From contig NC_083589.1 of the NCBI RefSeq assembly GCF_027579695.1, positions 36,206,835 to 36,270,834 on the forward strand: a stretch of DNA of 64,000 bases. Direction: 5' to 3'. A program made the translations under genes and the position numbers. Position 1 is the stretch's first letter. Each line of letters opens with the position of its first letter. This stretch comes from Neoarius graeffei. Lineage: Eukaryota; Chordata; Actinopteri; Siluriformes; Ariidae. A model generated the notes under the pieces. It was not told the DNA's origin. It saw only the letters and a list, made by a program, of their open reading frames with translations, and did not search any database. This document shows, piece by piece, positions 33,901-45,000 of the stretch.

Positions 33901-36900
33901 CCATGTTTCACAGATGGGATAAGGTTCTTATGCTGGAATGCAGTCTTTATCCTTTCACCAAACATAACGCTTCTCATTTAAACCAAAAAGTTCTATTTTG
34001 GTCTCATCCGTCCACAAAACATTTTTCCAATAGCCTTCTGGCTTGTCCACGTGATCTTTAGCAAACTGCAGATGAGCAGCAATGTTCTTTTTGGAGAGCA
34101 GTGGCTTTCTCCTTGCAACCCTGCCATGCACACCATCGTTGTTCAGTATTCTCCTGATGGTGGACTCATGAACATTAACATTAGCCAATGTGAGAGAGGC
34201 CTTCAGTTGCTTAGAAGTTACCCTGGGGTCCTTTGTGACCTCACCGACTATTACATGCCTTGCTCTTGGAGTGATCTTTGTTGGTCGACCACTCCTGGGG
34301 AGGGTAACAATGGTCTTGAATTTCCTCCATTTGTACACAATCTGTCTGACTGTGGATTGGTGGAGTCCAAACTCTTTAGAGATGGTTTTGTAACCTTTTC
34401 CAGCCTGATGAGCATCAACAACGCTTTTTCTGAGGTCCTCAGAAATCTCCTTTGTTCGTGCCATGATACACTTCCACAAACATGTGTTGTGAAGATCAGA
34501 CTTTGATAGATCCCTGTTCTTTAAATAAAACAGGGTGCCCACTCACACCTGATTGTCGTCCCATTGATTGAAAACACCTGACTCTAATTTCACCTTCAAA
34601 TTAACTGCTAATCCTAGAGGTTCACATACTTTTGCTACTCACAGACATGTAATATTGGATCATTTTCCTCAATAAATAAATGACCAAGTAATTATAATAT
34701 TTTTGTCTCATTTGTTTAACTGGGTTCTCTTTATCTACTTTAAGGACTTGTGTGAAAATCTGATGTTGTTTTAGGTCATATTTATGCAGAAATATAGAAA
34801 ATTCTAAAGTGTTCATAAACTTTCAAGCACCACTGTATATCAAAATCAAGGTTTACAATCCTATTCAGAAGGATATTTTACCCTCTCGTAAGGAATAATG
34901 GTGAAGATAAATACCTTATCCTTGGGGTGTATTTTGCAGATGAGGAGATAGAGGACATAGAGGTTGCCACAGTTGAAAAGCACATTGATGAAACGCAGCA
35001 TGGCGGTGGAGCACACAGCTGTTCCTGTCCAACCCAACAACCACATGACGGGTTTAATCACTCCAACTGACAGCAGGTACAGCCCAGGCAGCGTGGTGAT
35101 CATCGAGTCCCACTAAGGAAAGCACCAAGGCCACTATTTACCAACACAGCCTGAGAAACATCCAGAGCCTCTGAGAGTGTTCAGAAAATGTAAGGCAAGA
35201 CCCTCCAAGTAGAAATAACATTTCTGGTCATGTCAGTTATTTTTCAGATTTTTGGATACATTCCATCCATAACATGTGCTCTCTTAAACTGTAGTATAAC
35301 TATTAAAGCCTTTAAGCTCCACCCACTTGGAACAATCACACCATGTCTTATATCCTTGAAACGGTAGTTTCCTGATATAAATATCTAGATGTGTGTCATT
35401 CTCATATACGGTACACATCACGTAACTCGAGTGTTAACACTTGAAACCACTTTGGTGTTTTAAAACTGCTTTCTTCAAAATAATTTTTTTCCTGTAGTAT
35501 GTTCAGAACCAAAAATCATTAATATTAAAAAAACATATGTACTATTTTGCACATTCATTCCTATCTCTAATTAGGATATTACATTTCCCAAAGTGTTGAT
35601 TTTTGCTGAATTTGATTTTTACTGAATGACCCACTACCTGTCATTATTCACTCCCTACCTGTAACTATTCACCCCACCTGTCATTATTTACCCCTACCTA
35701 TCATTATTCACCCCACACCTGTAACTATTCACCCCTACCTGTAACTATTTACCCCTACCTGTAATTATTCACCCCCTACCTGTAATTATTCACCCCACCT
35801 GTCATTATTTATCCCTACCTGTAATTATTCACCCCCTACCTATCATTATTCACCCCACACCTGTAACTATTCACCCCTACCTGTAACTATTTACCCCACC
35901 TGTAATTATTCACCCCACCTGTCATTATTTATCCCTACCTGTAACTATTCACCCCATCTGTAATTATTCACCCCTACCTGTAATTATTTACCCCTACCTG
36001 CAATTATTCACCCCTACCTGTAATTATTCACCCCCTACCTGTAACTATTCACCCCATCTGTAATTATTCACCCCCTACCTGTAATTATTTACCCCTACCT
36101 GCAACTATTCACCCCTACCTGCAATTATTCACCCCACCTGTAATTATTCACCCCCTACCTGTAACTATTCACCCCACCTGTCATTATTTATCCCTACCTG
36201 TAACTATTCACCCCACCTGTCATTATTTACCCCTACCTGTAACTATTCACCCCATCTGTAATTATTCACCCCCTACCTATCATTATTCACCCCACACCTG
36301 TAATTATTCACCCCTACCTGTAACTATTTACCCCCACCTGTAACTATTCGCCCCCTACCTGTAACTATTCACCCCACCTGTCATTATTTATCCCTACCTG
36401 TAACTATTCACCCCATCTGTAATTATTCACCCCCTACCTATCATTATTCACCCCTACCTGTAACTATTTACTCCCTACCTGTCATTATTCACCCCATCTG
36501 TAATTATTCACCCCTTATCTGTAATTATTCACCACTACCTGTAATTATTCACCACTACCGATAATTATTCACCCCACACCTGTAACTATTTACCCCACCT
36601 ATCATTATTCACCCCTACATGTAACTATTCACCCCATACCTGTAATTATTCACCCCACCTGTAATTACTCACCCCTACATGTAATTACTCATCCCTACAT
36701 GTAACTACTCATCCCTATATGTAACTACTCACCCCTACGTGTAACTAATCACCCCTACCTGTAATTACTCACCCCTATCTGTAATCACCCCATGCCTGTA
36801 ATTATTCACCTCTACCTGTAATTACTCATCCCTATCTGTAATCACTCCATACCTGTAATTACTCACCCCTACATGTAACTACTCACCCATACATGTAACT

Positions 36901-38349
36901 ACCCACACCTACCTGTAACTACTCACCCCTACCTGTAACTACTCACTCCTAGCTGTAACTACTCACCCCTACCTGTAACTACTCACCCCTACCTGTAACT
37001 ACTCACCCCTACATGTAACTACTCACCCCTACATGTAACTACTCACTCCTACCTGTAACTACTCACCCCTATCTGTAACTACTCACTCCTACCTGTAATT
37101 AATCACCCCATACCTGTAATTATTCACCCCATACCTGTAATTACTCACTCCTACATGTAACTACTCACCCCTACCTGTAATTACTCACCCCATCTGTAAT
37201 CATCCCATGCCTGTAATTATTCACCTCTACCTGTAATTACTCACCCCTATCTGTAATCACCCCATACCTGTAATTACTCACCCCTACATGTAACTACTCA
37301 CCCCTACCTGCAAATACTCATCCCTACCTGTAACTACTCATCCCTACCTATAATTACTCACCCATATCTGTAATCATCCCATGCCTGTAATTATTCACCT
37401 CTACCTGTAATTACTCACCCCTATCTGTAATCACTCCATACCTGTAATTACTCACCCCTACATGTAACTACTCACCCATACATGTAACTACCCACCCCTA
37501 CCTGTAACTACTCACCCCTACCTGTAACTACTCACTCCTACCTGTAACTACTCACCCCTACATGTAACTACTCACCCATACATGTAACTACCCACCCCTA
37601 CCTGTAACTACTCACTCCTACCTGTAACTACTCACCCCTACCTGTAACTACTCACCCCTACCTGTAACTACTCACCCCTACCTGTAACTACTCACCCCTA
37701 CATGTAACTACTCACCCCTACCTGTAACTACTCACTCCTACCTGTAACTACTCACCCCTATCTGTAACTACTCACTCCTACCTGTAATTAATCACCCCAT
37801 ACCTGTAATTACTCACCCCTATATGTAACTACTCACCCCTACCTGTAATTACTCACCCCTATCTGTAATCATCCCATGCCTGTAATTATTCACCTCTACC
37901 TGTAATTACTCACCCCTATCTGTAATCACCCCATACCTGTAATTACTCACCCCTACATGTAACTACTCACCCCTACCTGTAGTGTCTTGCCTTCACCAGA
38001 GAAGTTAGTGCTCACTTGCATATTGCAGGATTTTGCACTTCAGTAACAATTACTAAACAACTCTAATGTTCCAGAAATAACAATAATAAACACAACAGTG
38101 ATGAGTTATATAACAGGACTGTTGTAAACACATGTACATGTAGACCAGTTTCAGGGAGGAAGGTGATGTGTGTGAATGTTTTACCTCGTTAAATTTCCCT
38201 TCACAGTATTTCTGAGCTTGTGGAACGTGAAAGATTTCATCCATGTAAGACTCTCTTTGCTCCCGGGTGATTTTAGAAAAAAGAAGACATGATATTAAAA
38301 AATTTGTGCTACAAACAACAGGGAAGGTGTAGCCCTCGAACCTCTCCAT
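26933..38349 (-). CDS. alg10: ALG10 alpha-1,2-glucosyltransferase (three coding exons)
   Basis: Adds the third, terminal alpha-1,2-linked glucose to the dolichol-linked Glc2Man9GlcNAc2 precursor in the ER lumen, the last step before oligosaccharide transfer. Coding exons on the minus strand: 38349-38185 (55 codons), 35112-34915 (66 codons), 27991-26933 (352 codons plus TGA), all joined in phase 0 at GT/AG sites. The total of 473 residues equals human ALG10. Conserved blocks: YMDEIFHVPQAQ (residues 35-46, acidic loop), FRQTNIIW (183-190), FVHKYLLADNRHFPFYVWKR, LLEFRYFILP and the FQWPDS...FMW end. It is hydrophobic throughout, as expected for a multi-span ER membrane protein. Head to head with tprkb. 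Intron 2 contains nested Tc1 elements and intron 1 a large minisatellite. The frame is fully open, so the gene looks functional. Confidence 0.97.
28070..29872. mobile_element. Imperfect palindromic element in alg10 intron 2
   Basis: GGGTCTGTCTCAGAAACTG near 28225 is matched in inverted form by CAGTTTCTGAGACGGACCC near 29745, and the outer sequences also match loosely. The centre (about 29190-29340) is GC- and CpG-rich. Probably a non-autonomous transposon, but exact ends and target duplication could not be fixed. Confidence 0.4.
29980..30493 (+). repeat. Repeat family X, copy 4 (best preserved ORF start)
   Basis: Uninterrupted copy. ATGGCGGAGCGTGTTGCTGA at about 30081 opens AEPTEDEIKTRLENKTP, then a lysine-rich stretch and ATKYGMKVCD up to the GATG|GTAAGAAC donor-like site. 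The 3' end forms an imperfect hairpin of about 100 bp (30388-30490) ending AATAACTG. Confidence 0.7.
30690..30825 (+). repeat. LINE 3'-tail-like repeat
   Basis: Contains GCTGCTTTGAGACAATATCT and GTGCTATACAAATAAAAATGAG, a 3' tail common to fish L2/Rex-type LINE copies and their SINEs. Severely 5' truncated. Confidence 0.5.
30857..31587. mobile_element. TTAA-flanked palindromic element, copy 3
   Basis: Same palindrome as copies 1 and 2, flanked by TTAA (30853-30856, 31588-31591). It sits only 12 bp from the left end of the Tc1 element at 31600. Confidence 0.9.
31641..33241 (+). mobile_element. Tc1-like transposon, third family (inner)
   Basis: Ends CAACCCCGATTCCAAAAAAG and TTTTTTGATATTGGGGTTG; the right flank is TA, the left flank has decayed to AA. 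It lies inside the terminal repeat of the outer Tc1 and is therefore younger. It carries its own broken transposase. Confidence 0.9.
32003..33021 (+). pseudogene. Broken Tc1-like transposase (third family)
   Basis: Starts MGRGSPIPLILRRQIVEQYQ and ends with the VVKRKGDVSQW segment. Motifs: SSSTVHNIIKRF (helix-turn-helix), SDESKFEV, QHDNAKPHTAS (first residue of the usual QQD changed), SPDLSPIENIW. Frame changes near 32085 and near 32480-32510 break it. Confidence 0.87.
33423..34464 (-). pseudogene. Broken Tc1-like transposase
   Basis: Begins MARTKEISEDLRKSVV at 34464 and ends AQGGHTRY at 33423. The triad is seen as WTDETK, QQDNDPKH and NPMEMLW. Relative to the open copy at 61706 it has a frame change near 33955-33977 and an altered segment (CGESQSSRS) near 33750-33775. 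Otherwise nearly intact. Confidence 0.88.
34915..35112 (-). CDS. alg10: alg10 coding exon 2
   Basis: After CTTAG the exon reads WDSMITTLPGLYLLSVG and ends HPKDK at a GTATTT donor. Lies between the Tc1 cluster and the minisatellite. Confidence 0.95.
35621..37981. repeat. Minisatellite, ~20-21 bp unit, in alg10 intron 1
   Basis: More than 100 units of the type CACCCCTACCTGTAACTATT. The first kilobase favours TATTCACCCC units, the rest ACTCACCCCT units. Blocks containing CCCATGCCTGTAATTATTCA recur near 36787, 37206, 37378 and 37873 together with the same neighbours, a higher-order pattern. The + strand is very poor in G, so the alg10 transcript strand carries GGGG or GGGGG about every 20 bases. 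Confidence 0.95.
38185..38349 (-). CDS. alg10: alg10 coding exon 1
   Basis: ATG at 38349-38347 opens MERFEGYTFP; the first membrane segment and the YMDEIFHVPQAQ motif follow. The exon ends GGGAAATTTAACGAG|GTAAAA. Phase 0. Confidence 0.95.
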
Positions 38350-38951
38350 TATTGTTTTTTTATTATTATTATTATTTGAGAACTTGTTTCATAAGAATAA
38401 CACCACAATAACATTAGCTTCCACTACTTTAAGTACAGTCTCGGTGCAGCCATTGGACTGAAACCGCCTGCTACTTGTCCGTGGTTTGGGCGGATTTAGG
38501 GTTGTATTCCAAATGCCTCCGGTTTGTAAATATAGTGCACTACATACACACTCAACATAAGCTCATTACTTTACACCCTACGCAGGGGGGAAGGAGTCAT
38601 TTGGAATGCAGCACTGGGTGTCGATGACAATTCACTCGTCCAACCGTTATAACTTTCCCGGGTGGCTATTGCAGCTCTTACTAAGACGTTCCGACTGAGA
38701 TTATGTGTTGGATTTTTCCCCTTTTAAGTTAATATATAATTACAACAGGTAACTTAATTGCGTGGATAAATTGCTGTTTAAATTTTTGATATTATAATTA
38801 TAATAATAGTACATATAATGGAGTTGTAAAAGTAAAGTTACGCACTCGGAACGTTAATAGGGCTCATGGTGTCACAATATTATGATCCCGCCTTGTTGTA
38901 TCTCGTGTAGAGTCGGGCTAGAGGAGTTTGGAGAGACTTGGGTTCTTCACG
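38350..38951. promoter_or_regulatory. Shared bidirectional promoter region of alg10 and tprkb
   Basis: The start codons of alg10 (minus) and tprkb (plus) are 602 bp apart with no other gene between. No TATA box is evident; a CCATTGG sequence (inverted CCAAT) is near 38450 and a GGGCGG-like stretch at about 38488. This is the usual layout for two housekeeping genes sharing a promoter. Exact transcription starts cannot be read from the sequence. Confidence 0.6.
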
Positions 38952-39092
38952 ATGGATTTAACCAGTAGTTTGGAGCTGTTTCCGGAGTTTGTCGTGACTC
39001 AGTTACTTTTCAAAGATGTAAAAAACTGTGCAGAATTGAGAAAGATGGCAATCGAGGGGAAAATAGCCGGTGCGTTGATAAACCCATCCATG
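38952..39092 (+). CDS. tprkb: tprkb coding exon 1
   Basis: ATG in GCGACACGATGG-like context (CTTCACGATGG) opens [15 protein letters not shown]; ends ATCCATG|GTGAGT. Confidence 0.95.
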
Positions 39093-42000
39093 GTGAGTGT
39101 TTGAGACAGACAGACAGACAGACCAAATCAATATATACTCCCCGGTCACTTTATTAGGAGCACCTGCTTATTTATGCAGTTATCTAATATTCACATCAAA
39201 CATCAGAATGGGAAGAATTGTGATCTCAAAGTGAGACTTTCACTGTGGCATGGGTTGGGTGTTGGTTTGAGCCAGATGGACTGGTCTGTCTGAGTATTTC
39301 AGAAACTGCTGATCTCCTGGGGTTTTCACATACAACAGTCTCTAGAGTTTACACAGACAGAATGGTGCGAAAAACAAAAAACATTGAGTTCTGTGGGTGG
39401 AAACGCCTTGTTGATAAGAGAGGGTCAGAGGAAAATGGCCAGGGGTGGGTTTCCCAAAAGCATCATAGCACAAAGATCATCATTAAAGGAGATACGCAGA
39501 GCCATGGCCTCACTTTTGGTTTATAAATGCCTTGAGACCTCAAGAGTGGCACAGGAATAGTTTTAAGCGTTAACAATAAATCTAAAATAGTAATTTTTAT
39601 GATTAAAGTGATTCATATAGGTAGTGGTCTGAGTGAATGACCTTGACGTCTGTAACATCACAGCAGGAAGTCTATCGGTCTCATCGCCATTTCCGCTATA
39701 CTAAAACACAGAGCTGACTGCAACTCCGATCTTCCATTTTGAGCTAATTTATCACCATGCCACGTAGATGTGTTGCTGCCGGGTGCAGCAACACGACAGA
39801 AGGTGGATTTACGTTGCATTCATGGCCCAAGAATGTTCAAACTGCAAAGATTTGGACACGTTTTGCAAGAAGTTCAAGGGCACGTTGGGCGGCTACGAAG
39901 AAGTGGTCTCTCCTCTGCTCTGCACATTTTACTGAAGACTCGGACGAGACCTCTGATCTGTTGAGGAGTGTTGGCTATAAGCCCGTATTGAAAGAGGGTG
40001 CAATACCAACAATTAAAGGAAAAGAAAACTACAAGAAAAGGAAAGTATTTTATTTTTTTAAAAAGGAAGGTTCAGTTGCACCAGTCCTCCCAGTGTGAGC
40101 CGAGGGTTGTTGGTAAAACCCGGGATGGAACGTGACATGACGGGACATATCGCTCGGGCAGTGACCTCCCCGCAGTTGTTGCTAAAACCGGTGATGTCCC
40201 GTTCCGTCCCGGGTTTTAGTAATTGCCTGAGCCAGCAGTAATGGTGGAGTACTCAGTATGGACAAAATATAGAATGAGTGGAGCAGCCATCTTATTTCTA
40301 AACTGGATATTGCTTCCATCTCGCCCTTACGTGGAAGAAGCGAATGAACGGAGAACTGAACGAACAACTGAAAGTCAGATTGTTTCAAAACAATCGGCCA
40401 CAAGATCGGCCTTCAAGAAGCGAAAACACAGACGGGTAAGCTCCGACTCTCATTTGGATAAAAAAAACAACAAAAACACCACCACTGGTCGTTTACCTGC
40501 ATTTAGATTAATACATGTAACTTGTATTGTGTGTTTAAGTTACCGGTATAAGATTATTTAATTTGCTTCAGAATGTGATTGTCTCAGTTCATCTGATTAT
40601 TTAATTAGCCTTTTACGTTTTATCAGTGAAAATGCATGCATGTACATGTCTGTTGCATAAGTTAACACACCTATCCTGTTTTAATGAGAGTCAACCCACA
40701 ACCAGTGAAGTCAAATCAGTCTTAGTTGAGCAAGTCGGTAACGGGATTTCTTACTTTCACTGTAAATTTTTATTTATATGACTTTGGTCTATAGCTGTAA
40801 AAGGCCTCGGCCTTAAAACCGGTTACCGCTGTGACGTCACGCACTCAGGGCTGGCTGGCTCAGCGGGGCAGCTCGAATGCCAACTTTGCGGTCGATTTTA
40901 ACTCTCAAAAATAATATATTTTTTATTCCCATTTATGCAGCATACAAGAGTCAAGGATGGAGATACTATCTACTCAGAAATTTATTTAAAATAAAGGTTC
41001 TGCGTACCTCCATTAAATGGTAGCGTGAGCTAGCCTGGGAAATCCCATGCTGCTTTGCACAATCGTTCCGATCTGAAAAGACAGCATGGAAACTATGGTC
41101 TAAAGGCTCGCCTGAGTTAGGGAGCCAATCAGAGAGTGGGGAGGGGTGGAAAGACGGTGACGCGTACTACTCGACAAACGGAAGCTTGTAGTTTATTTGG
41201 GACTGTTTACGGATCACATTTAACATGGCGGCGAGCGATACGAACCAAACTTTCAATCAAGCTTTGTCTTGCACAAACGGCAGTAATCGTTTGGTGCCAT
41301 TGTTTTCCTATTTTTGTTTTGCCTTCTCTTTCCTTCTCTTCTTCGCCTCTTCGTCGCTCTAACTACGTCACCGGGTACAACTGCCATGATTGGCCATGGG
41401 CTACGTATACGCCAAATGATAGACATTCGCAACGTCCAATAAACGGCCGTTGACAATCGTAAACCACACCTCCCCTACGAGAAATTCAATAGGCGGATTC
41501 CAGACCATATTTCACTTGTGATATGGTCTGGTGTTAACCAGACTAAGCGTGAGCATCACAATGAACACCCTGTCTCCTAATTAAGATGCTGTTAGCGTTA
41601 AGAGGCTTTTGGGAAACCCACCCCAGATTGGTTCGAGCTGCCAGGAAGGATACAGTAACTCGTATAATCACTCTTTACAACTGTGGTGAACAGAAAAGCA
41701 TCTCGGCTCGTGGATGGGTTACAACAGCGGAAGACCACATTGGGTTCCACTCCTGTCTGAGGCTGTCACGGGCACAGTCTCTTTAGAAATAGACAGTTGA
41801 GGATTAGAAGAAAAAAAAATCACCTAGTCTTTTTCCAGTCTGTCCAATTTTGTTGCGTCTGTCTGTGCCCGTGATAGCCTCTGACTCTTGTTCTTGGCTG
41901 ACAGGAGTGGAAACTCTGCTGTTGTAGCTCATCCACCACAAAGTTCAATGTTTTGTGCAGGCTGAGATGCTTTTCTGCTCATCACAGTTGTAAAGAGTTA

Positions 42001-45000
42001 TTATACGAGTTACTAGCGACTTCCTGTCAGCTCAGACCAGTCCTGTCATCCTCCTCTGATCGGTCTCATCAGCATGGTGTTTCAGCCTGCGGAACCTTCC
42101 AGACACATATTTCTTTCCCCCTGCACCATTCTGTATAAACTCAAGAGACTGTTATGTGTGAAAATCACAAAACAGCAGTTTCTGAAATCCTCAAACCAGT
42201 CCATCTGACACGAACAAATATGTCATGGTTAAAGTCACAGAGAGAAGTTTTTCCCTCATTCTGATGTATTACGTGGACAAGCTTGACCTGTATCTGCATG
42301 ATTGTATATACATTGTGCTGCTGCCACATGATTGGATAACTACATAAATGTACAGATGTTCCTATTAAAGTGGATGCTGAGTGTATAGTAGAGTCGTGTA
42401 GAAAGCATTTCATGGTCTTCATGGTTCACCTGATTGAGCTTATCCTTGCATATTCATTCAGAAAGATATATGAATATGTACAGTTTTTCAACGAAGAAAC
42501 AGAAGAAAAAGCCCTGATGAACCTCTTGATGTCTTTGGAAAAGAATTAGAATAGAAATGTCAGGAATTGGGCGGCACGGTGGTGTAGTGGTTAGCGCTGT
42601 CGCCTTACAGCAAGAAGGTCCTGGGTTCGAGCCCCATGGCCGGCGAGGGCCTTTCTGTGCGGAGTTTGCATGTTCTCCCCGTGTCCACGTGGGTTTCCTC
42701 CGGGTGCTCCGGTTTCCCCCACAGTCCAAAGACATGCAGGTTAGGTTAACTGGTGACTCTAAATTGACCGTAGGTGTGAATGTGAGTGTGAATGGTTGTC
42801 TGTGTCTATGTGTCAGCCCTGTGATGACCTGGCGACTTGTCCAGGGTGTACCCCGCCTTTCACCCATAGTCAGCTGGGATAGGCTCCAGCTTGCCTGCGA
42901 CCCTGTAGAACAGGATAAAACGGTTAGAGATGATGAGATGTCAGGAATTAAATGACAGTAAATATTTAAACAGGTATCGTCAAAAAGAAAAAAAACCTTT
43001 TCACCTGTTTAGTATCTTAACCTACTCTATTTGACTATTACTGTGGAAATGAAGGAACTTCTGTGAAACCTAATACACATGATTTGTTGCTTGAATTGAA
43101 ATGCTTTTTTATTTTGCCTTAATAAGAACTTTTGCAGGGCGGCACGGTGGTGTAGTGGTTAGCGCTGTCGCCTCACAGCAAGAAGGTCCGGGTTCGAGCC
43201 CCGTGGCCAGCGAGGGCCTTTCTGTGCGGAGTTTGCATGTTCTCCCCGTGTCCGCATGGGTTTCCTCCGGGTGCTCCGGTTTCCCCCACAGTCCAAAGAC
43301 ATGCAGGTTAGGTTAACTGGTGACTCTAAATTGACCGTAGGTGTGAATGTGAGTGTGAATGGTTGTCTGTGTCTGTGTCAGCCCTGTGATGACCTGGCGA
43401 CTTGTCCAGGGTGTACCCCGCCTTTCGCCCGTAGTCAGCTGGGATAGGCTCCAGCTTGCCTGCGACCCTGTAGAACAGGATAAAGCGGCTAGAGATAATG
43501 AGATGAGGAAGAATTTTTGCACTCGGTTGTACCTGTCGTTGAGGAGTTTACACAAGCCAAAGGATTGAACAAGAAAGTCTTTATTATGACACTCACAGAT
43601 CTGATCAGATCCATCACAGATCTGTTTCCTGGCCAGAACTTTGGTCAGTGGACCAACCTGCAATATCATTCCTTCTGCAATCAGTGTATGATCACCTACC
43701 ATCAAGTCAAGTCAAGTTTATTTTTATAGCGCTTTTAACAATAAACATTGTCGCAAAGCAGCTTTACAGTATTTGAACGACTTAAAACATGAGCTAATTT
43801 GATCCCTAATCTATCCCCAATGAGCAAGCCTGTGGCGACGGTGGCAAGGAAAAACTCCCTCCGACGACATGAGGAAGAAACCTCAAGAGGAACCAGACTC
43901 AAAAGGGAACCCATCCTCATTTGGGCAACAACAGACAACATGACTATAACATTAACAGTTTTAACATGAAGTCAGTTTCGTTGATGATGTAACTCTTCAT
44001 TGATGGAAACTTGAGTGCAAAACTGTTCATGACAACTGCAGTCCAAAAGTTAGCAAGTCAACTGTAGTCCTCAGCCATAAAAGCATTACTGTAAGTGTCC
44101 AGGGCGTCTTCCAGGTGTGACTTTCAACTGTCCATATGGGGCCGTCCTCCACAGGAGCGATGTGATGAGACTCCAACCAGACACAGGGCATCAGGATGGA
44201 TCAGGCAGGTCCGAGGAGCAGAAGAGGTCAGCGTCTCGATCTCAGGGACAGATGGGGGGGAAAACATAAGTTGTTAGGTATGCCCAATGTGACCTGAATA
44301 AGTAGGAACCAGTTTACTTTTTAAGTTGTGGTGCTATTCTCAATCTGACGTACGCCTTTGTTGTGGTGTGGAACGAGGATCACTTAGCCACGTGCTCTCG
44401 GCGTGTAAACAACTCTTATGTCTCTACACTTGGCGCCACAACCGGTCGTTGGCAGAATTAGTGAACTTGGTGAAAAAACAATGTAAATACATAGATGAGA
44501 ATCCTGTGCAGACAGCATCTCGTAAAATGACATTCTGCTGAAAAAGTGAATGTCCAGCTCGGTGTGGGAAACCGATTAACCAATCAAGGTTACTTGCGGG
44601 TGCTCAGGATTGACAAATCGCTGTTGACTTGGGTGAGAGCACATATTGCCGTAACTAATGAGTGACCAGATGTGATTGTGTGGTCTGAATCGTTAAAATG
44701 TGTACATCTTATAGAACTGACTGTCCCCTGGGAGGATAATATGGAGGAGACATTCGAATGTAAGAGAACGTGGTATCAGTAGTTGCGTATGAGTTGTGAG
44801 AATGATTTGGTGGGCGTGCTCAGTATGGCCAGTGGAGGTTGGCTGCCAGGGATTCCTGAGGAGGTCCATGACAGCCTTCCTTTCCCAACTTGGTCTTGGC
44901 TCATGTGCCATAACATCTGTCTCCAAGCAGCTGAAAAAGCATCAAGTTGGAGCTGGTCCAAAGCATGTAACTTGTCAACGTGATGGCCAAATTTAAAAGA

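Larger units (their letters stand above)
31600..34835 (-). mobile_element. Tc1-like transposon, split by another Tc1-like element
   Basis: Ends CAGTGGTGCTTGAAAG and CTTTCAAGCACCACTG between TA (31598-31599, 34836-34837). About 40 bp in from the left end it is interrupted by a different Tc1-like element (31641-33241). Same subfamily as the elements at 1778 and 61486. The gypsy insertion at 1821 hit nearly the same spot of the sister copy. Confidence 0.9.
39443..41623 (+). mobile_element. TIR element with CAG target duplication carrying a THAP-domain ORF
   Basis: Perfect 19-bp terminal repeats GGGTGGGTTTCCCAAAAGC and GCTTTTGGGAAACCCACCC, with weaker matching for about 40 bp further in, flanked by CAG (39440-39442 and 41624-41626). 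Deleting it restores the Tc1 sequence GGCCAGATTGGTTCGAGCTG. A 3-bp duplication of this type fits PIF/Harbinger-like elements. It carries a THAP-domain ORF (39757-40098), and a further MITE is inserted near its right end. No DDE transposase was recognised, so it may be a partner or a deletion derivative. Confidence 0.82.
39138..42383. mobile_element. Palindromic Tc1-derived element, split by nested insertions
   Basis: The left half (39138-39442, continuing 41627 to about 41800) matches the first part of a well-known fish Tc1 family (CACTTTATTAGGAGCACC, then CAGAAACTGCTGATCTCCTG). The right half (about 41850-42383) is the same sequence inverted, ending CCTATTAAAGTGGATGCTG. The element is therefore a snap-back copy that can form a hairpin with arms of about 500 bp. 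TA flanks both ends (39136-39137, 42384-42385). The two halves have diverged noticeably. A 2.2 kb element lies inside the left arm. Confidence 0.85.

Noticed and set aside
35621-37981. CRISPR-like array
   Set aside because: Units are contiguous, degenerate and without unique spacers; it is a vertebrate intronic minisatellite.
40223-40561. 112-codon frame as a separate gene
   Set aside because: Only its middle ([14 protein letters not shown] to KKRKHRR before GTAAGC) looks exon-like; it is noted as a possible second exon of the THAP ORF rather than an independent gene.
41136-41453. 105-codon frame [20 protein letters not shown]
   Set aside because: Falls inside the 516-bp MITE with an 8-bp duplication, no family resemblance, and a competing frame on the other strand.
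42557-42955. Long open frames of the type [21 protein letters not shown] and the antisense [16 protein letters not shown] type
   Set aside because: They lie entirely in SINE copies and recur at every SINE; the SINE consensus simply lacks stops in those frames.
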